The notes below the pieces were generated by a model, which was not told the origin of the DNA, did no database searches, and saw nothing but the letters and a program-made list of their open reading frames with translations. Positions 49,571 to 58,139 of a DNA stretch of 64,000 nt are shown piece after piece. The DNA comes from Hyphomonadaceae bacterium UBA1849. Lineage in GTDB: Bacteria > Pseudomonadota > Alphaproteobacteria > Caulobacterales > Hyphomonadaceae. How positions within the stretch are numbered: the stretch's first letter is position 1; every line of letters begins with the position of its first letter. The position numbers and the translations under genes are program-made. The stretch covers positions 1,612,403 through 1,676,402 of the forward strand of contig DDIN01000008.1 in the NCBI GenBank assembly GCA_002338565.1. Reading direction: 5' to 3'.

Positions 49571-50485
49571 ATGCGCGTATTTAAAGGGCTATTCAGCGCA
49601 GCGGCGCTAATTTGTTTGCCTGTGTCGGCGCACGCCGGAGAGGTCACACAGCTCATATTCTTTGGCGATAGCAATCTGGATGTTGGTCGCGTGAATTCCG
49701 AGGCGACAGGCGGTGCGGCCGATGACGGTGTTCGTCCTCCGCCGAACACGATAGCGGGCCGCTCGTCTAACGGTGCGATCCTGCCAGAGTTCCTCGTGCG
49801 AGAGCTGGGCATCTCACAGCTGAACTTCTCATGGGGCGGCGCAACGAGTGGTGCGCTAAACATTGTCGGTTATCGCGGTCTGCCTGATGTGATGGAGACT
49901 GGCACGCTCGCCCAGCTTGCCGAGTTCGAAGCATTTCTGGGCGGATATCCGGCAGATCCCGAGGCGCTTTATACGGTGATTGCAGGCTCTAACGACATTG
50001 CGCTGATCGACAAGAATGATCCGGCTGTAATCGATGAGGCGGTTGAAGGCGTCGTTCAAAACCTTCGCTATGCCGTGACGCAGCTCCATGCGCTCGGGGC
50101 TGAGCAGATTGCTGTGGGAACGCGCACGCCGCGGCCCGTGCTTTCCGATCATAACAGGCCGGAAGATGAGCCAGATGAGGCCGCACGCAATGATGCGGCG
50201 GGGCGTCAGATGAATATCGCGATCAGGGCGCTGGTGTCAGAACTGGACGAAGCGCTCGAAGCTGATGTCGAGCTGTTTGATACTTATGCGGTCATCCGTG
50301 AGATCGCTGACAACGCAGAGGCTCACGGCTTTGCGGCGTATGATGATAGCGAAGCTGGCTATTGCATCTCGAATGAGGATTGCACCGGCCTCATCAATCA
50401 TGACGGGGCGCATAAAACCTCCGCCGTGCATGAATTGCTGGCGGAGGCCTTTATCGACCAGTTTGAACTGGAAGCAGCAGACTAG
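49571..50485 (+). CDS. Secreted GDSL/SGNH hydrolase
   Basis: A 304-residue esterase-type protein from ATG 49571, preceded by AGGAGG; an in-frame GTG at 49538 is unlikely. A signal peptide spans about 1-22. The active-site serine is in FFGDSNLDVGR, the oxyanion Gly and Asn are in WGGATSGA and AGSNDIA, and the Asp/His pair is in HDGAHKTSAVH near the end. This is the GDSL lipase/esterase (autotransporter-passenger-like) fold, but there is no beta-barrel domain, so the enzyme is free in the periplasm or medium. Substrate unknown. It ends 2 bp before the convergent lipoprotein gene. Confidence 0.88.
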   Translation: MRVFKGLFSAAALICLPVSAHAGEVTQLIFFGDSNLDVGRVNSEATGGAADDGVRPPPNTIAGRSSNGAILPEFLVRELGISQLNFSWGGATSGALNIVGYRGLPDVMETGTLAQLAEFEAFLGGYPADPEALYTVIAGSNDIALIDKNDPAVIDEAVEGVVQNLRYAVTQLHALGAEQIAVGTRTPRPVLSDHNRPEDEPDEAARNDAAGRQMNIAIRALVSELDEALEADVELFDTYAVIREIADNAEAHGFAAYDDSEAGYCISNEDCTGLINHDGAHKTSAVHELLAEAFIDQFELEAAD

Positions 50486-50487
50486 GC

Positions 50488-51039
50488 TTATTCGCCCGTT
50501 GAGATAGTTTCTTCGGCTTCCATTTCGATGACAGTTTCGCCGTCCGGTGTGAGGGTTGTTTCGTGTTCTGGTGTGAATGCGACGGCCTCACCCGTGCCAA
50601 CCGGAATCGCGATGGACGCAACAGACGACTGAACCTCATCATTGCCGAGGTCGGCATGCATTATGACGTTCAGGTAGTAGCGGCCATCTTCGCGCGCGGA
50701 GAAGTCGACTGGCATCGTGTGCGGGGCATCGCCCGACATGTCGAAGGTGAATTCCTGCGCGGAAAAGAAGTTCAGAGCATCAGGTGCATCGATGATGACT
50801 GTCAGCATGCCGTCTTCGTATCCGTCGGTGACGGTCACGGTGAAGTTTTCAGACGAGAAGCTGTCTGACTGGCCGTCATAGGAATGAGACATCTCCAGCG
50901 CCGGGCCGGGCTTGGTGTAATCGCCTGCGCCGTGTGCCTCTTCGGTCGCCGCTGTTGTGGTCGTGGACGTCTGCGAAGAGCAGGCCGCAGCTGCCAGAAG
51001 CGAGGCGGCGAGGATCATTGGTGTTTTCTCAAAGAACAT
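50488..51039 (-). CDS. Hypothetical lipoprotein with beta-sandwich-like domain
   Basis: A 183-residue predicted lipoprotein: the lipobox LAAAAC places the acylated cysteine at about residue 20. A Thr/Ser/Ala-rich linker follows, then a strand-rich domain (SENFTVTVTDGYEDGMLTVIIDAPDALNFF; DGRYYLNVIMHADLG) and a Glu/Thr-rich tail. No known family. It starts 15 bp after the end of the metalloprotease gene on the same strand, so the two are probably co-expressed. It is convergent with the GDSL hydrolase gene, with 2 bp between their stops. Confidence 0.78.
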   Translation of the reverse strand: MFFEKTPMILAASLLAAAACSSQTSTTTTAATEEAHGAGDYTKPGPALEMSHSYDGQSDSFSSENFTVTVTDGYEDGMLTVIIDAPDALNFFSAQEFTFDMSGDAPHTMPVDFSAREDGRYYLNVIMHADLGNDEVQSSVASIAIPVGTGEAVAFTPEHETTLTPDGETVIEMEAEETISTGE

Positions 51040-51053
51040 TGTGGGTCTCCGCC

Positions 51054-52751
51054 TTAGTTTGAGACGCTGAAATCGAAGCAGATTTCACCGGTATAGGTGC
51101 TGCCGCCATCCGCATAGACAAAATCATATGTATCGATGACGTAGGTGTCCGCCTGGAAAGCGCCTGTGTATGTTTCGCTATCTGCCGTGGCGTCCTGGCT
51201 GACAACGATGCGTTGGCCGTCGCGATAAATGACAAAATCAGGGTCTGTGCCTGTCGGGCCCGATACACGCGACATGGTGATCGTATGTGTGCCGGCACTT
51301 GGGAAGGTGACCGTTACAAAATCGCGGTTTCCGAGCTTGTTGTAACTGCCATACGTGTCCGTTGAGCAGACTCGTGCCGTCTGTCCCGGCGTCAGCTCGC
51401 TATAAACCGGCAGAGCGTTGGCGTAGCCACCTGTATTGGTTTCACCCGCGCCGTTATGGCCGGTGCCATTGACGGACTGGTCTGCAGCAATCGCTGTGAT
51501 CTGTGCTGCAGCTCCTGGATTTTGCGACGCCAGCTCATCCAGAAAGTTGAAGATCGTGGTGAAATATTCCGACCCGGTATAGGATGAAGATGTCAGGACT
51601 GAATAAATTGGCACAAAGCCGAGATTCAGATTGTCCACGCCGTCTGGATTGCTGTCCCAAATGTCATAGACGACCATCTGAACCGTGCGCTCGTTAAACC
51701 AGCCTTCATTGCTGTTGCTGGCTGTCTCCATGTTGATGCTGAAGCCGCTTGCCTGTTGCGCGCCCCGGCTGTCTGTGTAGATCGGGTCCTGAAGGATCAT
51801 GCCGGAAAGAGCGTTCGCGAAGCCTTCGCCCCAGGCAACGCGCGGATCGAGCGAGTCTGTCCCGCCATGGCTGCCGCCAATGCTGTCAGACCGGCTGACA
51901 TTGTCTTCGAGATAATGGCCCCATTCGTGGACGACGACGCTGCTATCGTATTCATCCGTGTCACTGTTTTCATCACCCAGTAGATAGATCGCAGTGCCAT
52001 TGTAAAATGACGTGCCGATTTCGCCGATCGTCAGATCTCCTCGAACAGCGCGGTTGTCCGTGCTCCAGCGAAGCTCGATTGGCGGCAGAACAGCTGTTGG
52101 ATCAGCGGTGGTGACTTCGTTCACAGCATCATAGAGCGGATCGAGGATTGCGAACGGTGCAGCGGCGCGTGTGCTGGTATACGATGTGCCGCCCCAGCCG
52201 GATGCTGCGTGCAGGTCACGGGTAGAGTCCGCTGTGCCGGATGACGTCAGAGAACCTGACAGCACATAGAGCGCATTGCTGTTGGTGTTGTCAGTGACGC
52301 TGACATCCCAGCCCGGCGTGCCCGTCTCAACAATCTCTGCGCGGGCGCGAACACGAACGTTTGTGTCGGACGCAACGCTGAAAGAGTAATCGCCTGTCGC
52401 ATCAGTCTGGGTGGTTTCCAGAACGCTTCCTGAGCCGTTGAGGAGCTGAACTGTCACGCCGCGCGCTGGCAGCTGCTCTGTCGCATTGTAGTTCAGGCCG
52501 CTCGTCGTCGGATTATGCGGAACGCTGTCATACGTAATCGTACCAGAAATTGTCACCGAGCTCGGAGGCGGCGGTGGCGGTGGAGGAGGTGGCGGCGAAG
52601 GCGGTGGTGGAGGAGGGGGCGGAGACGGTGTAGGCGTCGGCGTTGGCGTTGGTGTCGGGCTGTTGCCACCACCACCGCCGCTACATGCCGTAACGGTCAG
52701 CATAGCTGCTGCAAGAGCGACGTAGCTTACGGCTTTGAATTTACTGACCAT
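51054..52751 (-). CDS. Secreted zinc metalloprotease lipoprotein with Pro-rich linker
   Basis: A 565-residue predicted lipoprotein (lipobox LTVTAC, Cys23). Residues 30-65 are a (TP)n and polyproline linker, 66-140 a carboxypeptidase-regulatory-like/fibronectin-like domain (TISGTITYDS; GVTVQLLNGSG), and the catalytic region has HEWGHYLEDN (HExxH at 275-279) with GEGF (308-311) as the probable third ligand. The remainder includes a C-terminal strand-rich domain (about 460-565). It matches zincin peptidases acting outside the cell. The long proline run implies a need for EF-P during translation. Its partner, a 183-residue lipoprotein, follows after 15 bp. Confidence 0.85.
   Translation of the reverse strand: MVSKFKAVSYVALAAAMLTVTACSGGGGGNSPTPTPTPTPTPSPPPPPPPPSPPPPPPPPPPPSSVTISGTITYDSVPHNPTTSGLNYNATEQLPARGVTVQLLNGSGSVLETTQTDATGDYSFSVASDTNVRVRARAEIVETGTPGWDVSVTDNTNSNALYVLSGSLTSSGTADSTRDLHAASGWGGTSYTSTRAAAPFAILDPLYDAVNEVTTADPTAVLPPIELRWSTDNRAVRGDLTIGEIGTSFYNGTAIYLLGDENSDTDEYDSSVVVHEWGHYLEDNVSRSDSIGGSHGGTDSLDPRVAWGEGFANALSGMILQDPIYTDSRGAQQASGFSINMETASNSNEGWFNERTVQMVVYDIWDSNPDGVDNLNLGFVPIYSVLTSSSYTGSEYFTTIFNFLDELASQNPGAAAQITAIAADQSVNGTGHNGAGETNTGGYANALPVYSELTPGQTARVCSTDTYGSYNKLGNRDFVTVTFPSAGTHTITMSRVSGPTGTDPDFVIYRDGQRIVVSQDATADSETYTGAFQADTYVIDTYDFVYADGGSTYTGEICFDFSVSN
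52557..52672. repeat. Low-complexity polyproline/Thr-Pro coding tract
   Basis: A G-rich plus-strand tract (GGNGGN repeats, then GGCGTT-type hexamers) encodes the Pro and Thr-Pro linker and the Gly run of the metalloprotease. Slippage could vary the linker length between strains. Confidence 0.8.
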
Positions 52752-52901
52752 GCCAAACCAACCTTATTCGTAAAATACATTGCGGCCTGCTGCCGCGAGG
52801 CAACAGGTTAGTCCGAATACATCTCGCGTGTCACCGTTAATACAGAGCAAATTCTGATGAATTTAAGCGATTTCCGAGGCTGTTTTTGCCGGAGTAGGCG
52901 A

Positions 52902-53279
52902 TCAGGAATAATCGACGATGCGGGAGATAAGCCCGTCGCGTGCTTCAAAGAAGCTGGCGCCGCGAATGTCGACGCTTTGACCCTGCATAACGCCATTAGG
53001 AAGATCGAGCGCCGCAATGCCCTTGAACTGGACTTCTGCTGCGGCTTTGTCTTCGGTGCAGATCAGGCTGAGGACGCGCTGGCGACGAAAGGAAAAGGCC
53101 TGCGAGCTGGCGGATGCCACCTGTGCGAGGGCTTCCTTTCCCTGCAGCTGCATGGATTGGCCGGAGTTGGAAATGTTTTCGAACTCGACGTCGTCTGTCA
53201 CGCACTCCAGCATGCCCTCCACATCGACGCGATTATAGCAATCGACATAGCGCTCTACGAGGCTTTCTAGGCTTTCCAT
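52902..53279 (-). CDS. NTF2-like/SnoaL-fold protein
   Basis: A 125-residue protein with an NTF2-like cone fold: ESLVERYVDCYNRVDVEGMLECVTDDVEFEN is the typical helix-turn-helix-strand opening, followed by GKEALAQVASASSQAF and a C-terminal strand pair (FFEARDGLISRIVDYS). Similar proteins are small-molecule-binding or isomerase-like; no catalytic residue can be assigned. It is transcribed alone, divergent from asd with 124 bp between them. Confidence 0.85.
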   Translation of the reverse strand: MESLESLVERYVDCYNRVDVEGMLECVTDDVEFENISNSGQSMQLQGKEALAQVASASSQAFSFRRQRVLSLICTEDKAAAEVQFKGIAALDLPNGVMQGQSVDIRGASFFEARDGLISRIVDYS

Positions 53280-53403
53280 TCCGGTCTCCTGTCAGGCGCT
53301 AGGGATAACATTATTAAGGGGCGTTTGATCAAGAGTATTTTGCATTGCGGCGAAAATCCTGTAATCCACGCGCTCTCCACTTTCAAAACAGGGATCAGTT
53401 AAC

Positions 53404-54462
53404 ATGGCTTTGCGAGTAGCTGTCGTAGGCGCCACGGGCAATGTGGGCCAGGAAATGCTCAACATTCTTGAAGAGCGTCTGTTCCCTTCTGACGAGGTTT
53501 TCGCGGTTGCGTCGCGCAAATCAATCGGTCGTACCGTCTCTTACGGCGATCGTGAGCTGAAGTGTCATGATATTGAGCAGTTTGACTTCTCAACGGTCGA
53601 TCTGTGTTTCATGTCCGCTGGCGGTTCTGTCGCGCTCGAATGGGCGCCGAAGATCGCGCTGCAGGATTGTATCGTGATCGACAACTCGTCTGCTTTCCGG
53701 ATGGACCCGCTCGTGCCGCTGGTTGTTCCGGAAGTGAACGCGGACGCGGTGATGGGATATGATGAGAAGAATATCATCGCCAATCCGAACTGCTCTACGG
53801 CGCAGCTGGTTGTTGCGCTGAAGCCTATCCACGACAAAGTCGGTATCGAGCGCGTCGTTGTCTCGACGTATCAGTCCACGTCCGGTGCTGGCCGCGAGGC
53901 GATGGATGAGCTCTGGAATCAGACCAAAGGCATTTACGTCAATCAGGAAGCCGAGCCGCGTGAGTTCACAAAGCAGATTGCGTTCAACGTGATTCCGCAG
54001 ATTGATGACTTCATGGAAGACGGTCGCACAAAAGAAGAGTGGAAGATGGAAGTCGAGACGAAGAAGATTCTCGATGAAGACATCGAGCTCGTTGCGACCT
54101 GCGTGCGCGTGCCAACCTTTGTCGGGCATGCTGAAGCGGTTCACCTTGAGCTTGCCGGTGCGCTTACGGAACAAGAGTGCCGCAGCCTGCTTCGTGAAAG
54201 CCCGGGCATTATGGTGGTCGACAAGCGTGAGTCCGACGAAGAGAATTACGTGACGCCGATTGAGTGCGTGGGTGAGTGGGCGACGTTCATTTCCCGTATC
54301 CGTGTCGACAAGACGGTCGAGCATGGCATCGCGTTCTGGTGTGTCTCTGACAATCTGCGCAAGGGCGCTGCGCTCAACGCCGTACAGATTGCTGAAGAGC
54401 TTCTGAACCGCGGTGTGCTCAAGCCTGAAAAGACATTGGTGCCGCCACCAGCTGACGCTTAA
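53404..54462 (+). CDS. asd: Aspartate-semialdehyde dehydrogenase
   Basis: A 352-residue enzyme reducing beta-aspartyl phosphate to aspartate semialdehyde, a branch point to lysine, threonine, methionine and diaminopimelate for peptidoglycan. The NADP-binding GATGNVG lies at 9-15. The catalytic Cys130 is in IANPNCSTAQ, and the substrate-binding Arg/His segment is in RVPTFVGHAEAV. STYQSTSGAGREAMDEL is also typical. It is transcribed alone and ends at a GC-rich terminator. Confidence 0.97.
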   Translation: MALRVAVVGATGNVGQEMLNILEERLFPSDEVFAVASRKSIGRTVSYGDRELKCHDIEQFDFSTVDLCFMSAGGSVALEWAPKIALQDCIVIDNSSAFRMDPLVPLVVPEVNADAVMGYDEKNIIANPNCSTAQLVVALKPIHDKVGIERVVVSTYQSTSGAGREAMDELWNQTKGIYVNQEAEPREFTKQIAFNVIPQIDDFMEDGRTKEEWKMEVETKKILDEDIELVATCVRVPTFVGHAEAVHLELAGALTEQECRSLLRESPGIMVVDKRESDEENYVTPIECVGEWATFISRIRVDKTVEHGIAFWCVSDNLRKGAALNAVQIAEELLNRGVLKPEKTLVPPPADA

Positions 54463-54909
54463 ATCTGCCTGGCCGGGGGCTGTCGGTCGGTCCCGGAAAA
54501 TAACCGTTTTTTGAAAGCCCCGTGATGCATTTCGTGTCGCGGGGCTTTTTCCGTGGGCAGCATCGCTTGTCTACGCAATGCTCCGTGTACAGCGTGGCCA
54601 CCTCAAACTTTTTTGCAGCTAAATGGGAACCCGTTTCGCCTTCCGGTGTTGTATCTGCCACTTCGTAAAATTGAGCTCTCAAATCAGGCGTTTTCAAAGT
54701 GTCATGAAACTGTCAAAAATGTTGCCGTTTAACATTTAGTCTCTATACGGACTAAAAAATGATAAGTTAACAATTTGTTCTGCACTGAAATAATTAGAAA
54801 AATTTAAATATTGAAATTTCTCAGTTTTGCGATACTATCATATTCAACACGTGTTTGAGATCGAAAAATAGGTCCGGTACACGACTAAATAAGACATAAG
54901 GTTCGCACC
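54463..54909. other. 447-bp region: asd terminator, then AT-rich leader
   Basis: After the asd terminator (54514-54548) the region becomes AT-rich. A perfect dyad TTTAGTC-N8-GACTAAA lies at 54735-54756, followed by GATAAGTTAACAATTTG and a T-rich run. It may be the control region of the 54910 gene. A 92-codon minus-strand frame crossing asd and the terminator is rejected. Confidence 0.45.
54514..54552 (+). terminator. Terminator of asd
   Basis: The stem AAAGCCCCG/CGGGGCTTT (54514-54522 with 54540-54548), a larger loop and a T run make a standard terminator. Confidence 0.85.
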
Positions 54910-55302
54910 ATGCTGAAAAAAATCTGGGATGCGATCCATTTTGGCCGTTTTACGAGCCAGTGGCGCAACGACCCCCCTTCTGATGTGTCTGCCGATAAGG
55001 TAGCACTCGGAAAAACAATCTTTTACGATAGCTATCTCCAGAAAGAGGATGATGGCTGGAAAGTGATCACCGAACGCGGAGGCCTGATTGGCCACTACGC
55101 GTTCTATCTCATGCTGCCTGCATACGTTGCGTTCATCGCGGCGATTGTCATGGGCAAAATGAATATCGGCCACCTTGCACTGTTTGAAGCATTCTTCATT
55201 GCTGCATTCGGCTTTTTCAATGGCTTCGCGCTGCACCGTGTGGCGCAGGATCCGGCGTTTGGTATCGAGGAGCTCAGCCTCCACCGTATCCAGCGCTCCT
55301 GA
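54910..55302 (+). CDS. Small two-helix membrane protein of unknown function
   Basis: A 130-residue protein. The N-terminal half is polar with a WRNDPPSDVSADKVALGKTIFYD segment. Two hydrophobic helices follow (about 65-84 and 89-109), then a polar tail. No family is recognised. The ATG follows AAGG. It lies between asd and the YghU-like gene and has its own terminator, so it is probably a single-gene unit, perhaps controlled by the upstream dyad. Confidence 0.7.
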   Translation: MLKKIWDAIHFGRFTSQWRNDPPSDVSADKVALGKTIFYDSYLQKEDDGWKVITERGGLIGHYAFYLMLPAYVAFIAAIVMGKMNIGHLALFEAFFIAAFGFFNGFALHRVAQDPAFGIEELSLHRIQRS

Positions 55303-55325
55303 TAGATATTCTCATCTGACGAACA

Positions 55326-55361
55326 GGGCCGGACGTGAAAGCGTGCCGGCCCTTTCTTTTT
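55326..55361 (+). terminator. Terminator of the 54910 gene
   Basis: GGGCCGG (55326-55332) pairs with CCGGCCC (55346-55352), with a short inner ACG/CGT pairing, followed by TTTCTTTTT. Confidence 0.9.
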
Positions 55362-55468
55362 GTGCTCACATTCAGTTGAACCTTGTCAGGCTTGATGTGG
55401 GCGACTGCTTTCCCAGATGGAGTGGAGCAAACGGGCATCAGGGTCTGACGAATAAAAGGAGCTGGGAA

Positions 55469-56332
55469 ATGGCTGAACAAAACGAATATGTACCACCAAA
55501 GGTGTGGACCTGGGATGCGGAAAGCGGTGGTCGCTTTGCGAACATCAATCGTCCGATCGCAGGGCCGACGCACGACAAGGAATTGCCAAAGGGCAAGCAT
55601 CCGATCCAGCTCTATTCTCTGGGTACGCCGAACGGCGTGAAGGTCACTATCATGCTGGAAGAGCTGCTGGCGGCAGGGTATTCTGATGCGGAATATGATG
55701 CCTGGCTCATCAATATCGGCGAGGGCGACCAGTTTTCGTCAGGCTATGTGGACCTGAACCCGAACTCGAAAATTCCGGTCATGCTGGATACGACGACCGG
55801 TACGCGTGTATTTGAGTCCGCCTCTATCCTTCTCTATCTCGCAAACAAGTTTGGCGCCTTCGTTCCGGAAGAACATGGCGCGAAGACGGAAGCGATGAAC
55901 TGGTTGTTCTGGCAGATGGGCTCAGCGCCATATCTGGGCGGCGGCTTCGGACATTTCTACGCCTATGCGCCGTTCAAAATGGAGTATCCGATTAACCGAT
56001 TTGCGATGGAAGTGAAGCGTCAGATGGATGTGCTCAACCGTCATCTGGCAGAGAACAAGTTCATGGCGGGCGACGAATATTCCATCGCCGATATGGCGAT
56101 CTGGCCATGGTATGGCGCTATGGCGAAGGGCGTCCTGTACGATGCCAAAGAGTTCCTCTCAGTGCACGAATACGAGCACGTCATTCGCTGGGCAGATGAG
56201 ATCGGAGCGCGTCCTGCTGTGAAGCGCGGGCGTATGGTGAACCGCACATTCGGTGAGCCGTCCTCTCAGCTGCACGAGCGTCATGACGCATCCGACTTTG
56301 ATACCAAAACTCAGGACAAGCTGCAGGGCTGA
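55469..56332 (+). CDS. yghU: YghU-like glutathione-dependent disulfide-bond oxidoreductase
   Basis: A 287-residue GST-family protein read from ATG 55469, preceded by AAGGAG; the frame extends upstream but overlaps another gene. The N terminus (VPPKVWTWDAESGG; RPIAGPTHDKELP) and LYSLGTPNGVKVTIMLEEL are typical of the YghU/YfcG group, which reduces disulfides with glutathione and acts on peroxides. NPNSKIPVMLD and VFESASILLYLA complete the glutathione site. The C-terminal helical domain includes SIADMAIWPWYG. It has its own terminator. Confidence 0.93.
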   Translation: MAEQNEYVPPKVWTWDAESGGRFANINRPIAGPTHDKELPKGKHPIQLYSLGTPNGVKVTIMLEELLAAGYSDAEYDAWLINIGEGDQFSSGYVDLNPNSKIPVMLDTTTGTRVFESASILLYLANKFGAFVPEEHGAKTEAMNWLFWQMGSAPYLGGGFGHFYAYAPFKMEYPINRFAMEVKRQMDVLNRHLAENKFMAGDEYSIADMAIWPWYGAMAKGVLYDAKEFLSVHEYEHVIRWADEIGARPAVKRGRMVNRTFGEPSSQLHERHDASDFDTKTQDKLQG

Positions 56333-56360
56333 TCCTTTCTGTAGTTTGAGCTGAAACGGA

Positions 56361-56393
56361 ATGTCGGCAGGCTGGTCCTGCCGACATTTTTGT
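56361..56393 (+). terminator. Terminator of yghU
   Basis: The 11-bp perfect stem ATGTCGGCAGG/CCTGCCGACAT (56361-56371 with 56377-56387), loop CTGGT, is followed by TTTTTG. Confidence 0.93.
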
Positions 56394-56481
56394 GTGGCGA
56401 AAATTTTTTGTCTGACATGCCTCATGAAACGGGTGTATTGGCGCGTTGAAACTGTCTAACCGGAGCGGAGGGAGTTAAAAT

Positions 56482-57378
56482 ATGTCACCTGACCAGCGCT
56501 TCGGTTTTATGTCCGGACTTGGCGCCTATTTTATGTGGGGCCTTCTTCCGCTTTACCTGAAATTGCTCGATCATATCGCGCCGACAGATATTCTCGCGCA
56601 CCGGGTTGTCTGGTCTGTGCCGACCGGTGCGCTTTTGCTGATTGTTGCCGGACGCTTTCACGAGCTGTTTGCAATGCTGCGGCGGCCGTCCACGCTCTGG
56701 CTGGTTTTGTCTTCGGCGCTGATTGCTGGAAACTGGCTGACCTATATCTGGGCGGTTACAAATGATCGGATCATCGAGGCGAGCCTCGGGTATTTTCTGA
56801 ACCCGCTTGTAAATGTCGCGATTGGTGCAGTGTTCCTGTCTGAGAAGCTGCGCCGCCTGCAATGGTTTGCGGTTTCTATTGCGGCGATCGCTGTGTTTGT
56901 CGAAACGATTGCGCTTGGCCGACTGCCCTGGGTGTCACTTATTCTGTGCTTCAGCTTCGCGACCTATGGATATATTCGCCGGCAGGTGCAGGTCGATGGT
57001 CGTGTCGGGCTAACGCTTGAGGTGCTGTTTCTGCTGCCGGTCGCGCTGATCTGGTTGGCGGTTGTGGCGCAGCAGGGTGGTTCGCTCATCGGTGGAAGTG
57101 TTGCAAACCTGCTCATGCTGATGCTTGCAGGCCCAGCTACGGCGTTTCCGCTTATTCTTTTTGCGCTCGCGGCGAAGCGGCTCAAATTTTCGACGATTGG
57201 TATCATGCAGTATCTGGGGCCAACCATGCAGTTTCTGCTGGCATTGGCCTTTGGAGAGACGCTCACATCTCTGCGTCTCGTCACATTCTCGCTGATACTT
57301 GTCGCGGTTATTCTATTTTCACTGGATGCTTACGGGCATGACCGGCATTTACGCCGAAGCGCGCTACGTCCGACCTGA
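56482..57378 (+). CDS. rarD: RarD-type EamA-family transporter
   Basis: A 298-residue inner-membrane protein with ten hydrophobic helices. GFMSGLGAYFMWGLLPLYLKL and NWLTYIWAVTNDRIIEASLGYFLNPL are diagnostic of RarD, a DMT-superfamily member linked to chloramphenicol sensitivity; YGYIRRQV and AAKRLKFSTIGIMQYLGPTMQ follow in the second half. The substrate is not established. The ATG follows GGAGGGAG. It ends 4 bp before the convergent response-regulator gene. Confidence 0.92.
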   Translation: MSPDQRFGFMSGLGAYFMWGLLPLYLKLLDHIAPTDILAHRVVWSVPTGALLLIVAGRFHELFAMLRRPSTLWLVLSSALIAGNWLTYIWAVTNDRIIEASLGYFLNPLVNVAIGAVFLSEKLRRLQWFAVSIAAIAVFVETIALGRLPWVSLILCFSFATYGYIRRQVQVDGRVGLTLEVLFLLPVALIWLAVVAQQGGSLIGGSVANLLMLMLAGPATAFPLILFALAAKRLKFSTIGIMQYLGPTMQFLLALAFGETLTSLRLVTFSLILVAVILFSLDAYGHDRHLRRSALRPT

Positions 57379-57382
57379 CGGA

Positions 57383-57913
57383 TCAGAAGCCGACAGTGTC
57401 GTTGTTCATAATGTCGTCAATGTCGTTTTGCATACGGTCGTGACGACGTTCCGGTCCACGATAATGCGGGTCATCACGGCGACGACGGTCAGGGCCGAAA
57501 TAGTTTGGTGCGCGGATGAAGTCGCGCGGCTTGTTCACGACTGACACAATGCGGCTGTAAAGCGTTTGCGCATTGATCGGCTTACAGCAGAACTCGGTCA
57601 CACCCGCATCGCGCGCTGCGCGCACTTTTGATGGCTCTGAGTGCGCAGTGATCATGATGATCGGCACATATGGGTTCGGGGAGTCGTGAGAATTGCGAAC
57701 GAGCTGCGTAAATTCGATACCGTCAAGAACCGGCATGCGGTAATCGAGGAAGATAAGATCAACCGGTGTGGATTTGATAACTTCGAGCGCGTCCGCCGGG
57801 TCCTGAACCATGTGCACTTCGTCAAAGCCGTAGCCACGAACCATCGTCGCAAGAATGCGCAGCATGTGGACGTTATCATCCACAATCAGAACAGACAGAT
57901 TGTTTGCCCGCAT
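57383..57913 (-). CDS. CheY-like response regulator with Arg-rich tail
   Basis: A 176-residue protein from ATG 57913 (MRANNLSVLIVDDN). The receiver domain has the acidic pocket (Asp12, Asp13), the phospho-acceptor Asp57 in FLDYRMP, Thr89 and Lys111. There is no DNA-binding domain. The tail (130-176) contains YFGPDRRRR and YRGPERRH, a repeat typical of small receiver proteins in alphaproteobacteria. It probably works in a phosphorelay or chemotaxis-like circuit. No kinase lies beside it, although an orphan kinase is present at 4541-5641; pairing is unknown. Confidence 0.88.
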   Translation of the reverse strand: MRANNLSVLIVDDNVHMLRILATMVRGYGFDEVHMVQDPADALEVIKSTPVDLIFLDYRMPVLDGIEFTQLVRNSHDSPNPYVPIIMITAHSEPSKVRAARDAGVTEFCCKPINAQTLYSRIVSVVNKPRDFIRAPNYFGPDRRRRDDPHYRGPERRHDRMQNDIDDIMNNDTVGF

Positions 57914-58027
57914 TATCCCAATAGCTCCGCACACCAATTAGGGCCTCATGTTTACGCGTTAAGTGTTAACAGGCGGATATTGAATTTAAATAATCTGCCG
58001 GTGAATCGGTTTTGGCGGTGCACAACA

Positions 58028-58062
58028 AAGAAAAGGCTTCGAACCGGTGCCGGTCGAAGCCT
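58028..58062 (-). terminator. Terminator downstream of tsaD
   Basis: The stem AGGCTTCGA/TCGAAGCCT (58034-58042 with 58054-58062) has an inner CCGG pairing, and on the minus strand is followed by TTTTCTTT. It lies about 77 bases beyond the tsaD stop. Confidence 0.75.
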
Positions 58063-58139
58063 GAAAGTATTTGCCTAGTGTGTGAGATCGATGAAGCATC
58101 AAACTCATGTCTGTCCTTGCGATTCCCGTGCCAGGTGAA

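Noticed and set aside
54419..54697. A 92-codon minus-strand frame across the asd end
   Set aside because: Crosses the asd terminator hairpin and the asd coding end, with no ribosome site or family.
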